Shown: positions 1-9,115, counted from the first letter of the stretch. The stretch: 64,000 bases of DNA from DATAZK01 sp965199805 (GCA_965199805.1 CBDATO010000003.1:1550001-1614000); one strand, 5' to 3'. Notes: generated by a model not told the origin, from the letters alone. Translations and numbers: made by a program.

Positions 1-80
1 GTCTCAGACGGCTTGACATCTTCCGGGTGGGCGAGTTCGACACCCGCTACGGCGTCGTGTGGCATGTGGCGGTGGTCTGA
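1..80 (+). CDS. 3' end of an unidentified gene (partial)
   Basis: An open frame enters from the left edge and stops at TGA 78-80, leaving about 25 residues ending RYGVVWHVAVV. The integrase GTG starts at the very next base, so the two are probably translationally coupled. Small excisionase or replication proteins often sit just upstream of actinobacterial integrases, but the visible tail does not identify this one. Confidence 0.4.
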   Translation, partial: LRRLDIFRVGEFDTRYGVVWHVAVV

Positions 81-1307
81 GTGGCACTGCCCTCGCGGAT
101 CAAGAGGCGCACGATCAACGGACGGAGAGTGTTCGTCCCGGTCGTTCGCCGTCAGGACGGTTCCCTGTGGGAAGGGTCAAAGTTCGCTAACCGGCGTCTC
201 GCTGAGGCGCGTCTGACGGAGATGCTGGCCGAGGTCAGGCCGACCAAACCGCTTAAGACGATGACGTTGGGCGAGTTCATGGACTCAGACCTTGAGGAAC
301 GCCCACGTCACCCGGCTACGAAGCTTGCTTACATGGGCCGGGTGCAAGTGCTCAAGCGGCTCTGCGGCGGTGTGGCGCTGGCCGATATCACCGTGGCCGA
401 GTCGCGCCGGGTGCATGCGCTGATCCTGCGGGCGAAGAATCCGCGTAAGCCAACACAGACGTACATGCGGTCCACGCAGGTTGGCTTGTGGCGGCAGTAC
501 GTAATGACGATTGGCTTCGCGTCGGAGTTGGGTCTGTTGAACCTGGACGCGCATCCGTGGCTGCCGAAGCTGTCCAAGGGTGACTGGCCGAAAGAGCGCG
601 CCCCCGAATCCAAGCGACAGAAGTACATCGAGCTTGACCAGATCGACGCGTTTTTGGCGGTGGCCGAGTCCGAGTGTGAGCGGCTGACCCGTCCTGACCT
701 GCTCATGATGACTCGCCTGTGTTTCGACAGTGGTCCCCGTCTCGGGGAGGTCCGCGCCATAGCACCGTGGGATTTTGAGCCGCTGTCGAACACCATCGTT
801 GTAGACAAGACAGCGACGGGCACCGAGTCTGGTTGGGCTGTCGGGTCACCGAAGAACGACCGGATACGCCGCATTCAGGTGTCTCCTGAGGTCGGGAAAG
901 CGTTCCGTGCGTACCTGCGGACGCTGCCTGGGGGTTGTGAGCTGGCGTTCCCGTCGCCTCGTACGGGCGGCATGCACGCACCGAACAACATTCGGGCCTA
1001 CTGGACGCGTTGGGCGAAGCTCGCTGGCATCGGCCACATCAGCCCGCACACAGCCCGCCACGTGTCCGCAACCAACGCGTTGCAGGCGGGTGTGAACCCG
1101 AAGGTCGTAGCGGAGCAGATGGGCCACGGGATCAACGCTCTGGACGCCTACTACAGCCACATTCCGGCTGACGCGTTGCGTGAAGGGCAGGAGATGCGGA
1201 CGGCTTGGGAGGCGTCCAAGCGGGCTAAAACCGAGGGCCAGGCCCTCGAGGAGCATCCGGCGCTAGGGTCGCAGGATGAGGTTCGCATTCAAGACGGCTC
1301 CGCATAA
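81..1307 (+). CDS. int: Tyrosine recombinase (phage/ICE-type integrase)
   Basis: A 408-residue site-specific recombinase that would integrate and excise a mobile element. The N-terminal ~60 residues are basic (arm-type DNA binding), residues ~65-165 form a helical core-binding domain, and the catalytic domain follows. Catalytic residues are visible: Arg near 220 in DSGPRLGEVRAI, HTAR near 323-326, GHG near 347 and the nucleophilic Tyr near 357 in DAYYSHIP. Start is GTG, abutting the upstream stop. The last 32 bases overlap the start of the downstream LLM oxidoreductase in another frame, so the element probably inserted at that gene's 5' end. No other phage gene is visible, so the rest of the element lies to the left. 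Base composition looks less GC-rich than the genes that follow. Confidence 0.95.
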   Translation: MALPSRIKRRTINGRRVFVPVVRRQDGSLWEGSKFANRRLAEARLTEMLAEVRPTKPLKTMTLGEFMDSDLEERPRHPATKLAYMGRVQVLKRLCGGVALADITVAESRRVHALILRAKNPRKPTQTYMRSTQVGLWRQYVMTIGFASELGLLNLDAHPWLPKLSKGDWPKERAPESKRQKYIELDQIDAFLAVAESECERLTRPDLLMMTRLCFDSGPRLGEVRAIAPWDFEPLSNTIVVDKTATGTESGWAVGSPKNDRIRRIQVSPEVGKAFRAYLRTLPGGCELAFPSPRTGGMHAPNNIRAYWTRWAKLAGIGHISPHTARHVSATNALQAGVNPKVVAEQMGHGINALDAYYSHIPADALREGQEMRTAWEASKRAKTEGQALEEHPALGSQDEVRIQDGSA

Positions 1308-2127
1308 CACCAGGTGGGCCGACATGCTGGCGGTCTGGCAGGCGGCCGACGAGCTGGAGATCTTCGAGTCGGGCTGGCTGTTCGACCACTTCTACCCGAT
1401 CTGGTCGCCGAGCATCCCGGCCGATCCGGGCAACCCCTGCATCGAGGGCTGGACCGCCCTGGCGGCCCTGGCGCAGGTGACCCGGCGGCTCCGGCTCGGG
1501 GTGCTGGTGACCGGCGTGCACTACCGCCACCCTGCGGTGCTGGCCAACATGGCCGCGACCGTCGACATCATCTCCGGCGGCCGGCTCGAGCTCGGGCTCG
1601 GCGCCGGCTGGAACGAGCAGGAGTCGAACGCGTACGGCATCGACCTCGGTACGCCGAAGCAGCGCAGCGACCGTTTCGAGGAGGCGTGCCAGGTGCTGCT
1701 CGGGCTGCTGTCGCAGGATTCCACCGACTTCGCCGGCGAGTACTACACGCTGACCGACGCCCGCTGCGAGCCGAAGGGACCGCAGCGCCCGCACCCGCCG
1801 CTCGCCGTCGGCGGCAACGGCGAGAAGCGCACCCTGCTCACCACGGCGAAGTACGCCGACCACTGGAACTTCCTCGGCGGCCCGGTGGAGGACTTCGCCC
1901 ACCGGCGCGACGTGCTGCACGCCCACTGCCGCGACGTCGGCCGCGATCCCGCGGAGATCACACTGTCCAGCCACGTCCTGTTGACCGGCGAGGACGCCAT
2001 CCCCGGTGCCCTCGAGTCGATCAAGGCGTTTGCGGACGAGGGCCTGGACCTCGCGATCCTCTACCTGCAGCCACCGCTGACACCGGCGATCCTCGAGCCG
2101 CTCGCCGCGGCCCTGGCCACGGTGTGA
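1276..2127 (+). CDS. LLM-class F420-dependent oxidoreductase
   Basis: A 283-residue luciferase-like monooxygenase-fold protein, probably a cytosolic F420-dependent reductase or dehydrogenase of unknown substrate. Family features are clear: the N-terminal MRFAFKT...WADMLAVW stretch, FDHFYPI near residue 37, RLRLGVLVTGVHYRHP, the SGGRLELGLGAGW cofactor-site motif and a GPQRPHPPLAVGG segment. The start at 1276 matches the conserved N-terminus of this subfamily, so the coding sequence looks intact. Upstream there is only a weak ribosome-binding site and the 3' end of an integrase, so the native promoter may have been displaced by integration. It ends 4 bases from the convergent aminotransferase gene. 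Confidence 0.93.
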   Translation: MRFAFKTAPHNTRWADMLAVWQAADELEIFESGWLFDHFYPIWSPSIPADPGNPCIEGWTALAALAQVTRRLRLGVLVTGVHYRHPAVLANMAATVDIISGGRLELGLGAGWNEQESNAYGIDLGTPKQRSDRFEEACQVLLGLLSQDSTDFAGEYYTLTDARCEPKGPQRPHPPLAVGGNGEKRTLLTTAKYADHWNFLGGPVEDFAHRRDVLHAHCRDVGRDPAEITLSSHVLLTGEDAIPGALESIKAFADEGLDLAILYLQPPLTPAILEPLAAALATV

Positions 2128-2130
2128 GAG

Positions 2131-3366
2131 CTAGGGCCTGAGCGTCACCAGCTTGTCGGCCGCTGCCTGCAGCGTCTCGAGCCGCTTCGGGAACGCGAAG
2201 CGGATCATCCGGCGGCCGTCGGCGGGATCGGGCTGGAACGACGACCCGGGTACGGCCGCGATGCCCACCTGCTCGACCAGCCGACGGGCGAAGGCGACGT
2301 CGTTGCCGCCCGGGTCGACGGCCGTGGTGTCACACAGCACGTAGTACGCGCCGTCCGGCGGCCGGAACTCAAAGCCGGCCTGCGTCAGTGCCCCGCACAG
2401 GAAGTCGCGACGTTCGCGGTACTTGTCCGCCATGTCGGCGTAGTACGACTCGGGTAACGCCATCGCCGCGACCCCGGCCGCCTGCAGCGGCGCCGCGGCC
2501 CCGACGGTGAGGAAGTCGTGCACCTTGCGGATCGCGCCGGTCAGCGCCGGCGGCGCGATCGTCCACCCGACCCGCCATCCCGTGACGGCGTACGTCTTGG
2601 ACATCGCGTTGATCGTCACCGTGCGGTCCTCGAGGCCCGGGACGGTGGCCGGCGGCACGTGCCCGCCTGCGCCGAGGTAGTGGATGTGCTCGTAGATCTC
2701 GTCGGTGAACACCAGCACGTCGTGCTTCTGGCACAGCTCGCTGATCAGCTCGAGCTCGGCCCGGCTGAAGACCTTGCCGGTGGGGTTGTGCGGGGTGTTG
2801 ACGATGATCGCGCGGGTGCGGTCGCTGAACGCCGCCCGCAGCTCCGCCTCGTCGATGCTCCAGTCCGGGCGGCGCAGCTCCACGAAGCGCGGGGTCGCGC
2901 CGGACAGGATCGCGTCGGGGCCGTAGTTCTCGTAGAACGGCGTGAAGACGATGACCTCCTCGCCCGGGTCGACGAGCGCCAGCATCGACGCGATCATCGC
3001 CTCGGTCGAGCCGCAGGTGACGCAGACCTGCGTCTCGGGGTCGACCGACCAGCCCGGGTACGTCCGGGCGACCTTCTCCGCGATGGCACGGCGGAACTCC
3101 TGTGCCCCCCAGGTGATCGCGTACTGGTTGACGTCGGCGTCGATGGCGGCCTTGGCCGCCTCCTTCAGCTCCACCGGGCAGCCGAAGTCGGGGAAGCCCT
3201 GCGCCAGGTTGACGGCGCCGTGCGCGTTGGCGAGCCGGGTCATCTCACGGATGACGGACTCGGTGAACGTCTCGGCCTTGGCGCTCACCCGGGTCGGTCC
3301 CCCGCGCAAGGCGTGGGCCGGGTCGGGGGCGGACAGGCTTCCGGTGGTCGCGCGCGGCTCGGTCAC
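2131..3366 (-). CDS. PLP-dependent class I/II aminotransferase
   Basis: A 411-residue fold-type I aminotransferase. NLAQGFPDFG near residue 55, NTPHNPTGK, FTDEIYEH and the Schiff-base lysine (about K257) in AMSKTYAVTGWRVGW are all visible, followed by IRFAFPK near the C-terminus. The pattern fits the kynurenine/methionine aminotransferase-like group, which in actinobacteria also includes proteins assigned as N-succinyldiaminopimelate aminotransferase. Substrate cannot be assigned from sequence. The start is GTG; the upstream membrane-protein gene ends 26 bases before it on the same strand, so the two may be co-transcribed. Confidence 0.93.
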   Translation of the reverse strand: MTEPRATTGSLSAPDPAHALRGGPTRVSAKAETFTESVIREMTRLANAHGAVNLAQGFPDFGCPVELKEAAKAAIDADVNQYAITWGAQEFRRAIAEKVARTYPGWSVDPETQVCVTCGSTEAMIASMLALVDPGEEVIVFTPFYENYGPDAILSGATPRFVELRRPDWSIDEAELRAAFSDRTRAIIVNTPHNPTGKVFSRAELELISELCQKHDVLVFTDEIYEHIHYLGAGGHVPPATVPGLEDRTVTINAMSKTYAVTGWRVGWTIAPPALTGAIRKVHDFLTVGAAAPLQAAGVAAMALPESYYADMADKYRERRDFLCGALTQAGFEFRPPDGAYYVLCDTTAVDPGGNDVAFARRLVEQVGIAAVPGSSFQPDPADGRRMIRFAFPKRLETLQAAADKLVTLRP

Positions 3367-3392
3367 GCCCCCATCGTTCTACACGCGGGGTT

Positions 3393-4622
3393 CTACAACC
3401 GGGCGGCGGGCTGCTCCTCAGCGTCGAGCCGGTCGGCTGCGGGCCGGGCCGGCAGCGCTCCCGCTTGCTCGGGGACGCCGGCGGCCGGCGCCTCCTGCAC
3501 GCCGCCGGCGTGCTCGAGCCGGCGGCGCTCCTTGCGCGGGAGCTTGCGCGGGACGATCTCGCCGCGCTCCACGGCCTGCAGCGCCGCCCCGGTCAGCGCG
3601 AGCAGGGTGATGACGATGCCGAAGCTGACGAGTGCGCCGAACTGCTCGGTGTTGAACTCCATCACCGTGGTGAAGAGCAGCGAGACGAAGAGCCCGGCCC
3701 GCACCAGGCGCAGGCCGGAGAACCAGTGATGGCGACGCACCTGCACCAGGCCGGCGGCGATGAGCAGGCTCTGGAAGAACGAGCCGCACAGGATGGCGTA
3801 GTCACCCGAATCGAGGTCCTCAAGGCCGGTCTTCGTCACGGCCACGTAGATGAAGGTGCCGATGAGCACGGTGAGCGAGACCGCGACCTGCAGGGTCATC
3901 AGCGCCAGGACGATGTTGCGCAGCCAGCGCCGTTTGGCCGCTGCGACGAAGAACCGCCGGATGCCGGCCTGCACGGCGGTGATGAACTCCTCGACCGAAC
4001 GACGCCGCTTGGTCTGCGCCGTCGTGAGCTCGGCGGTCAGCGCCTCGTTGGTCGGGTCATCGGGAAGCTGGGCAAGCAGGCCCAGCACGGTGTCGCGGCG
4101 GGTGACCGACAGGGCTCCGGTCTCGCGGTCGATGAGCGCCTGGAGGGCGAGGATGCGTACCCGTTGCGGGCTGAGCTTGCGGCGCCCGATGAGCTCGCGA
4201 CCGAGCAGGTAGGCGGAGATGAAGACGGCGTAGATGACCGCGACAGCCGGCTTGTAGAAGTAGTTGACGTCCTTGGTGATGAATTTGCCGACCTCGTCGA
4301 CGAAGAGGCCGAAGCCGATGCCGCCGAGGAACGCCGAGCCCATCCGCGCCGGACTCGTGACACTGACCATGGTGATGACCACGGCCAAGGCCATGAGCAG
4401 TCCGCCCCAGAGCACGTGGGCGATGTGCAGGCTGCCTCCGCCGCCGATCTGCGGATAACCGGTCGCGGCGAGGATCGCCCGCGTGATGAGCACGGTGGCG
4501 GCGGCGCACAACAGGAAAAGGTCGAACCGGATCTGCGCAGCGCTGTCGTGCAGCCGTTCGGCCTTCAGCCCCGGTGTGGGCCGGCCGTCTGCGGTGACCC
4601 ATACCCGGCTACGACGTCGCAC
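3393..4622 (-). CDS. Multi-pass membrane protein of unknown function
   Basis: A 409-residue integral membrane protein I cannot assign to a named family. Hydrophobic segments fall near residues 35-52, 70-90, 98-110, 128-142, 238-262, 280-298, 305-322 and 330-350, with a soluble loop rich in Arg/Lys around 145-235 and a basic, proline-rich C-terminal tail (RKLPRKERRRLEH onward). There is no signal peptide and no obvious catalytic motif. It lies upstream of the aminotransferase on the same strand and diverges from the csoR copper operon about 130 bases away. GTG start; a few residues of uncertainty at the N-terminus. Confidence 0.78.
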   Translation of the reverse strand: MRRRSRVWVTADGRPTPGLKAERLHDSAAQIRFDLFLLCAAATVLITRAILAATGYPQIGGGGSLHIAHVLWGGLLMALAVVITMVSVTSPARMGSAFLGGIGFGLFVDEVGKFITKDVNYFYKPAVAVIYAVFISAYLLGRELIGRRKLSPQRVRILALQALIDRETGALSVTRRDTVLGLLAQLPDDPTNEALTAELTTAQTKRRRSVEEFITAVQAGIRRFFVAAAKRRWLRNIVLALMTLQVAVSLTVLIGTFIYVAVTKTGLEDLDSGDYAILCGSFFQSLLIAAGLVQVRRHHWFSGLRLVRAGLFVSLLFTTVMEFNTEQFGALVSFGIVITLLALTGAALQAVERGEIVPRKLPRKERRRLEHAGGVQEAPAAGVPEQAGALPARPAADRLDAEEQPAARL

Positions 4623-4713
4623 GTCTGCTCATCGGTATCCGGCCTCCGGTCTTGAGTGACGTCCGCGAAGTGTGGAGCCTCACCGACCCGGCGTCCAGCC
4701 ATCCCCGCGATCA

Positions 4714-4730
4714 ATACCCAGGGGGGGTAT
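4714..4730. promoter_or_regulatory. CsoR operator
   Basis: ATACCCAGGGGGGGTAT is a perfect 6+5+6 inverted repeat (ATACCC / GGGTAT) about 25 bases before the csoR start. It matches the G-tract palindrome bound by CsoR-family copper sensors, so csoR-copZ-copA is expected to be autorepressed and released by Cu(I). Confidence 0.85.
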
Positions 4731-4755
4731 GGTACGGCAGGCGAAGGAGGTCGCG

Positions 4756-5037
4756 GTGAACGGCTACAGCTCCGGCAAGGACGACTACCTCAAGCGGCTG
4801 CGTCGCATAGAGGGCCAGATCCGCGGTCTGCAGCGCATGGTCGAGGACGACCGCTACTGCATCGACGTGCTGACCCAGGTGTCGTCGGCCACCAAGGCGT
4901 TGCAGGCTGTCGCGCTCGGCCTGCTCGAGGACCACATGAGCCATTGCGTGATGGAGGCCGCCAAGGAAGGCGGCGACGTCGCGCAGCAGAAGGTGCGCGA
5001 GGCGTCCGACGCCGTCGCGCGCCTCGTCCGCAGCTGA
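4756..5037 (+). CDS. csoR: Copper-sensing transcriptional repressor CsoR
   Basis: A 93-residue all-helical metal-sensing repressor (DUF156 family). The Cu(I) ligand triad is visible: Cys in RYCIDVL, then His and Cys in DHMSHC (H-x3-C spacing), as in characterised CsoR. The helix-1 signature YLKRLRRIEGQIRGLQRM is intact. I chose GTG 4756 because GAAGGAGG lies 7 bases upstream and because a longer frame from 4672 would translate through the operator. First gene of the copper operon; copZ follows after 19 bases. Apo-CsoR should bind the palindrome upstream and dissociate on binding copper. Confidence 0.95.
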   Translation: MNGYSSGKDDYLKRLRRIEGQIRGLQRMVEDDRYCIDVLTQVSSATKALQAVALGLLEDHMSHCVMEAAKEGGDVAQQKVREASDAVARLVRS

Positions 5038-5056
5038 CGACCGGAGGAGCAGACAC

Positions 5057-5269
5057 ATGAACACCGAGACCAGATACACCGTCGTCGGCATGACCTGCGA
5101 GCACTGCGTCCGCGCCGTGCACGACGAGCTGGCCGCACTCCCTGGCGTCACGGACGTGACCGTCGACCTCGCCAGCGGCGGCGTCACGGTCGCCAGCGCC
5201 GCCCCGCTCGAGCCGGCCGCCGTCGCCGCCGCGGTGGACGAGGCCGGCTACGCACTCGCCGGGGAGTGA
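5057..5269 (+). CDS. copZ: Copper chaperone, heavy-metal-associated domain protein
   Basis: A 70-residue single HMA-domain protein. GMTCEHC near residues 11-17 is the Cu(I)-binding CxxC loop, and the beta-alpha-beta-beta-alpha-beta pattern of the fold is complete. It should carry cytosolic copper to the CopA pump encoded 4 bases downstream. GGAGGAG lies 9 bases before the ATG. Part of csoR-copZ-copA. Confidence 0.93.
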   Translation: MNTETRYTVVGMTCEHCVRAVHDELAALPGVTDVTVDLASGGVTVASAAPLEPAAVAAAVDEAGYALAGE

Positions 5270-5273
5270 CCGG

Positions 5274-7559
5274 ATGAGCACCCCCGTACGTGAGCCGCTC
5301 GCCCCGCAGGACCTGCGGTCCGTCGACCTCAGCATCGACGGCATGACCTGCGCGTCGTGCGCGGCCCGCATCGAGAAGCGCCTCAACAAGCTCGACGGCG
5401 TGCAGGCCAGCGTCAACTACGCCACCGAGCAGGCTCACGTGTCGTGCCCGCCCGAGGTGAGTCCCGACGACCTGGTCGCGCAGGTACGCGCTGCCGGCTA
5501 CCGGGCCTGGGTGCCGGCCGCGGACTCCCCTGCCGAGAATTCAGGCGAACCGCAGCAGCCCGCCACCGACGCCTCGCGCGCGCTGCTGGGCCGGCTGCTC
5601 GGCACCCTCGCGCTGGCGCTGCCCGTCGTGGTTCTCGCGATGGTGTCGGCGTGGCAGTTCCGCAACTGGCAGTGGCTCTCGCTGGTGCTCGCCACCCCCG
5701 TCGTCACCTGGGGTGCATGGCCGTTCCACGTGGCCACCTGGACCAACCTGCGCCACCGTGCGGCCACGATGGACACCCTGATCTCGCTCGGCGTGCTCGC
5801 CGCGTACGGATGGTCGCTGTACGCCCTGTTCATCGGCGACGCCGGCATGCCCGGCATGACGATGCCCTTCAGCTTCGACGTCTCGCGCAGCTCGGGCACC
5901 CACGAGATCTACCTCGAGGTCGCCTCCGGGGTCACCGTCTTCCTGCTCGCCGGCCGCTGGTTCGAGGCCCGGGCCAAGCGGCGCTCCGGAGCCGCCCTCG
6001 CGGCGCTGCTCGACCTGGGCGCCAAGGAGGTGGCGCGACTGCGCGGCGGCGTCGAGGAGCGCATCCCCGTCGCGCGCCTGGAGGTCGGTGACGAGTTCGT
6101 CGTACGCCCCGGCGAGAAGATCGCGGCCGATGGCACCGTGGTCAGCGGCACCTCGGCGGTCGACACGTCGCTGCTCACCGGCGAGCCGGTTCCGGTCGAG
6201 GTCGGGCCGGGCGATGCCGTGACGGGCGCGACGGTCAACGCGGGCGGCCGGCTGCTCGTACGCGCCACGCGGGTCGGCGAGGACACCCGGCTCGCGCAGA
6301 TCGGCCGCCTCGTGACGCAGGCGCAGAACGGCAAGGCGGCCGTGCAGCGGCTCGCCGACCGGGTCGCCGGTGTCTTCGTGCCCGCGGTCATCGTGCTCGC
6401 GCTGGTGACACTCGGCGTCTGGCTGGCCCTCGGCGAGCCCACCTCGGCGGCGTTCTCGGCCGCGGTGGCCGTCGTGATCATCGCCTGCCCCTGCGCGCTC
6501 GGCCTGGCCACCCCGACGGCCCTGCTGGTCGGCACCGGCCGCGGTGCACAGCTCGGCATCGTCATCAAGGGTCCCGAGGTGCTGGAGTCGACCCGGCGGG
6601 TCACCACCGTCGTGCTCGACAAGACCGGCACCGTCACCACCGGGCGCATGACGCTGCACGACGTCGTACCCGCCGCCGGCGAGGACGCGGACGAGGCGCT
6701 GCGCCGGGCCGGTGCGCTCGAGGACTCCTCCGAGCACCCGATCGGACGGGCCGTCGCCGAGGCGGCGCGGGAGCGCTTCGGCGCCGCAGCAGCCGTTGAG
6801 GACTTCGCCGGTCTCGCCGGTCTCGGCGTCCGGGGCGTCACGGACGGGCACGAGACGCTCGTCGGCCGGCCCCGCCTGCTGGCCGACGCGGGCTGGCACG
6901 TGCCGCCGGAGCTGACCGCCGCACTCACCGCGGCCGAGCAGCTCGGCCGTACGCCGGTGCTGGTCGGCTGGGACGGTCGGGCCCGTGCGGTGCTCGTGGT
7001 CGGCGACGAGGTCAAGCCGACGTCAGCCGCCGCCGTACACGCGCTTCGCGAGCTCGGTCTGCGTCCGCTGCTGCTCACCGGTGACAACCGGACGGCCGCG
7101 CTCGCGGTGGCCGGCTCGGTCGGCATCGCCGCCGATGACGTGATCGCCGAGGTGTTGCCAGAGGACAAGCTGCGCGTGGTGGCCGACCTGCAGGCCACGG
7201 GCGCGGTCGTGGCCATGGTCGGGGACGGCATCAACGACGCCGCCGCCCTGGCGCAGGCCGATCTCGGCATCGCCGTGGGCGGGGGCACCGACGTGGCCAT
7301 CGAGGCCAGTGACCTCACGCTGGTGCGCGGCGACCTCGGCGGGGCCGCGGACGCCATCCGGCTGGCCCGCCGCACGCTCGCCACCATCAAGGGCAATCTC
7401 TTCTGGGCGTTCGCCTACAACGTGGCCGCACTGCCCCTGGCGGCCCTCGGCCTGCTCAACCCGATGATCGCCGGAGCGGCCATGGCGGCGTCCAGCGTCT
7501 TCGTCGTGACGAACAGCCTGCGGCTGCGCCGTTTCCGCGGCACGTCACCGGCCGGTTAG
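5274..7559 (+). CDS. copA: Copper-exporting P1B-type ATPase
   Basis: A 761-residue heavy-metal pump of the cytoplasmic membrane that exports Cu(I) using ATP. In order: one N-terminal HMA domain (GMTCASC near residue 24), transmembrane helices from about 100, the actuator loop with TGEPV near 304, the CPC metal-site motif in IIACPCALGLATP near 403, the phosphorylated Asp in DKTGT (about D449), the SEHP nucleotide-site motif near 486, GDGIND near 650, and two C-terminal helices. Length is normal. The ATG is 4 bases after copZ, and the operon is expected to be controlled by the CsoR palindrome upstream of csoR. Confidence 0.97.
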   Translation: MSTPVREPLAPQDLRSVDLSIDGMTCASCAARIEKRLNKLDGVQASVNYATEQAHVSCPPEVSPDDLVAQVRAAGYRAWVPAADSPAENSGEPQQPATDASRALLGRLLGTLALALPVVVLAMVSAWQFRNWQWLSLVLATPVVTWGAWPFHVATWTNLRHRAATMDTLISLGVLAAYGWSLYALFIGDAGMPGMTMPFSFDVSRSSGTHEIYLEVASGVTVFLLAGRWFEARAKRRSGAALAALLDLGAKEVARLRGGVEERIPVARLEVGDEFVVRPGEKIAADGTVVSGTSAVDTSLLTGEPVPVEVGPGDAVTGATVNAGGRLLVRATRVGEDTRLAQIGRLVTQAQNGKAAVQRLADRVAGVFVPAVIVLALVTLGVWLALGEPTSAAFSAAVAVVIIACPCALGLATPTALLVGTGRGAQLGIVIKGPEVLESTRRVTTVVLDKTGTVTTGRMTLHDVVPAAGEDADEALRRAGALEDSSEHPIGRAVAEAARERFGAAAAVEDFAGLAGLGVRGVTDGHETLVGRPRLLADAGWHVPPELTAALTAAEQLGRTPVLVGWDGRARAVLVVGDEVKPTSAAAVHALRELGLRPLLLTGDNRTAALAVAGSVGIAADDVIAEVLPEDKLRVVADLQATGAVVAMVGDGINDAAALAQADLGIAVGGGTDVAIEASDLTLVRGDLGGAADAIRLARRTLATIKGNLFWAFAYNVAALPLAALGLLNPMIAGAAMAASSVFVVTNSLRLRRFRGTSPAG

Positions 7560-7631
7560 CCACCTGGCCGTTTTCCCCACGGACACGGCGCGGCAAGCCC
7601 GGGGTAACCGGCGGACGCCAGACTCACACCC

Positions 7632-8048
7632 ATGCCCGGCGCACCGTTCCCCTGCCTGATCAGCATCATCTGCACCGATCACGTGGCGCTCGCCGGCTTC
7701 TACCGGCGGGCCGGGGGTTACGCCGAGATCGACGCGGTCGCCAGCCCGATCTTCACGGCCCTGGCCACGCCGACGGTGGCGCTGGGCTTCCACGCCGCGG
7801 CCGCGTACGAGCTGCTCGGATTGACGGAGACGACGTCGCGCTCCGGGCAGATGCACGTCAACCTCGACGCCGGTGACCGCGCGGGCGTGCTGGACGCGCT
7901 GCAGGCCTTCATCCGCGAGGGCGCGACCGTACTCAAGAAGCCGTTCGAGACCTACTACGGCGCCTTCCAGGCCGTGATCGCCGACCCGGAGGGCAACGTC
8001 GTGCGCCTCACCACCCACCAGTCCGCATTGGCGATGACCCGTGACTGA
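7632..8048 (+). CDS. VOC (glyoxalase/extradiol fold) family protein
   Basis: A 138-residue protein with the paired beta-alpha-beta-beta-beta modules of the vicinal-oxygen-chelate superfamily: LISIICTDHVALAGFYRRAGG at the start and DPEGNVVRLT at the end. Such proteins are metal-dependent isomerases, lyases, dioxygenases or binding proteins; the exact reaction cannot be told. It overlaps the next gene by 8 bases, so the two are probably translated together. Confidence 0.85.
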   Translation: MPGAPFPCLISIICTDHVALAGFYRRAGGYAEIDAVASPIFTALATPTVALGFHAAAAYELLGLTETTSRSGQMHVNLDAGDRAGVLDALQAFIREGATVLKKPFETYYGAFQAVIADPEGNVVRLTTHQSALAMTRD

Positions 8049-9021
8049 ACGGCCGACGCCTGACCAGCCGGTCGACGTCATCGACCTCGCCGGTCTCGAC
8101 ACCGCACCGGGGCGGCAGGCGATCGCCCGCGAGGTCGACGAGGCCTGCCGGACCACCGGCTTCCTGCGGCTGCGTCATCCGGGCCTGCCCGCCGGCCTGA
8201 CCGACCGGATGCACGCGGTCACCCGGGCCTACTTCGCCCGCCCCCCGGTGGAGAAGCTCGGTCACGTCTACGTCCCGCCGCACGGCAACCGGGGATACGC
8301 CCCGATGGGCGGAGAGGCGCTGTCCTCCACGTACGGCGAGGCGGCGGCCCTGCCCGACCTCTTCGAGGCCTTCACGATCGGCCCGGTCGGCCGTCCGGAC
8401 GACGACTACCACCGGGGCACCGGCGCCGGACGGTTCTTCGAGCCCAACCTGTTCCCCGCCGAGCCTGCCGACTTCGAGGCCGTCTGGAGCGACTTCTACC
8501 GCGCGTGCGAGCGGCTGGCCGACGACCTGATGGGCGTCTTCGCGCTGGCGCTGGAGCTGCCGGAGGACTTCTTCCGCCCGCTGGTCGACCGGCACATCTC
8601 GGCCATGCGGGCGCTGCACTACCCGGCGCTGCCCGCGCCGCCCCCGGACGGGCAGTACCGGATCGGGCCGCACAGCGACTTCGGCAGCCTGACCATCCTG
8701 CTGTCCGACGGCACCCCGGGCCTGCAGGTCGTGCGCGCCGGGCGCTGGCAGGACGTCGCGCTCGAGCCCGGCGAGCTGCTGGTCAACATCGGTGACCTGA
8801 TGGCCGACTGGACCGGGGGGCGCTGGACCTCGACGCTGCACCGGGTGCTGCCGAGTGCGTACGAGCGCGACCGGCTGACGGTCACCTTCTTCCACCACCC
8901 GAATTACGACGCGGTCGTCACCCCACTGCGGTCCGGCGCCTCCGCCGCGCCGCGCTCGGTCACCGCCGGGCAGTACCTCGCCGACGAGCTCGAGGCCCTG
9001 CGCTTCGGCGCCGCGTCCTGA
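8041..9021 (+). CDS. 2-oxoglutarate/Fe(II) oxygenase, isopenicillin-N-synthase-like
   Basis: A 326-residue non-heme iron oxygenase. The DIOX_N-type N-terminus (VDVIDLAGLDT, then TTGFLRLRHPGLP) is followed by the double-stranded beta-helix with iron ligands H-x-D near 211-213 (PHSDFGSLTIL) and a distal His near 267 (STLHRV); the Arg of ERDRLTVTFF is the likely 2-oxoglutarate anchor. Proteins of this group oxidise small molecules and are often found in catabolic or secondary-metabolite loci. GTG start inside the end of the VOC gene. A Rieske oxygenase and a substrate-binding protein follow on the same strand, suggesting a shared catabolic role. Confidence 0.9.
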   Translation: MTERPTPDQPVDVIDLAGLDTAPGRQAIAREVDEACRTTGFLRLRHPGLPAGLTDRMHAVTRAYFARPPVEKLGHVYVPPHGNRGYAPMGGEALSSTYGEAAALPDLFEAFTIGPVGRPDDDYHRGTGAGRFFEPNLFPAEPADFEAVWSDFYRACERLADDLMGVFALALELPEDFFRPLVDRHISAMRALHYPALPAPPPDGQYRIGPHSDFGSLTILLSDGTPGLQVVRAGRWQDVALEPGELLVNIGDLMADWTGGRWTSTLHRVLPSAYERDRLTVTFFHHPNYDAVVTPLRSGASAAPRSVTAGQYLADELEALRFGAAS

Positions 9022-9103
9022 CCCGATCCAGAAACCGCGCAGCGGGAGCAGCGGCTTAACGTCCCGGCAAATTGCGGGCAACGGTCCCGATATGCGGCCC
9101 GCT

Positions 9104-9109
9104 GATAGT
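9104..9109 (+). promoter_or_regulatory. Candidate -10 element of a leaderless promoter
   Basis: GATAGT is followed by six bases and then ATG 9116. This spacing would place the transcription start at the A of the ATG, giving a leaderless message, which fits the lack of any ribosome-binding site there. Confidence 0.45.
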
Positions 9110-9115
9110 GCGCTC

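Noticed and set aside
1..1307. A complete prophage or tRNA attachment site
   Set aside because: Only the integrase and a 25-residue tail of another gene are in view, and no tRNA-like sequence was recognised next to it.
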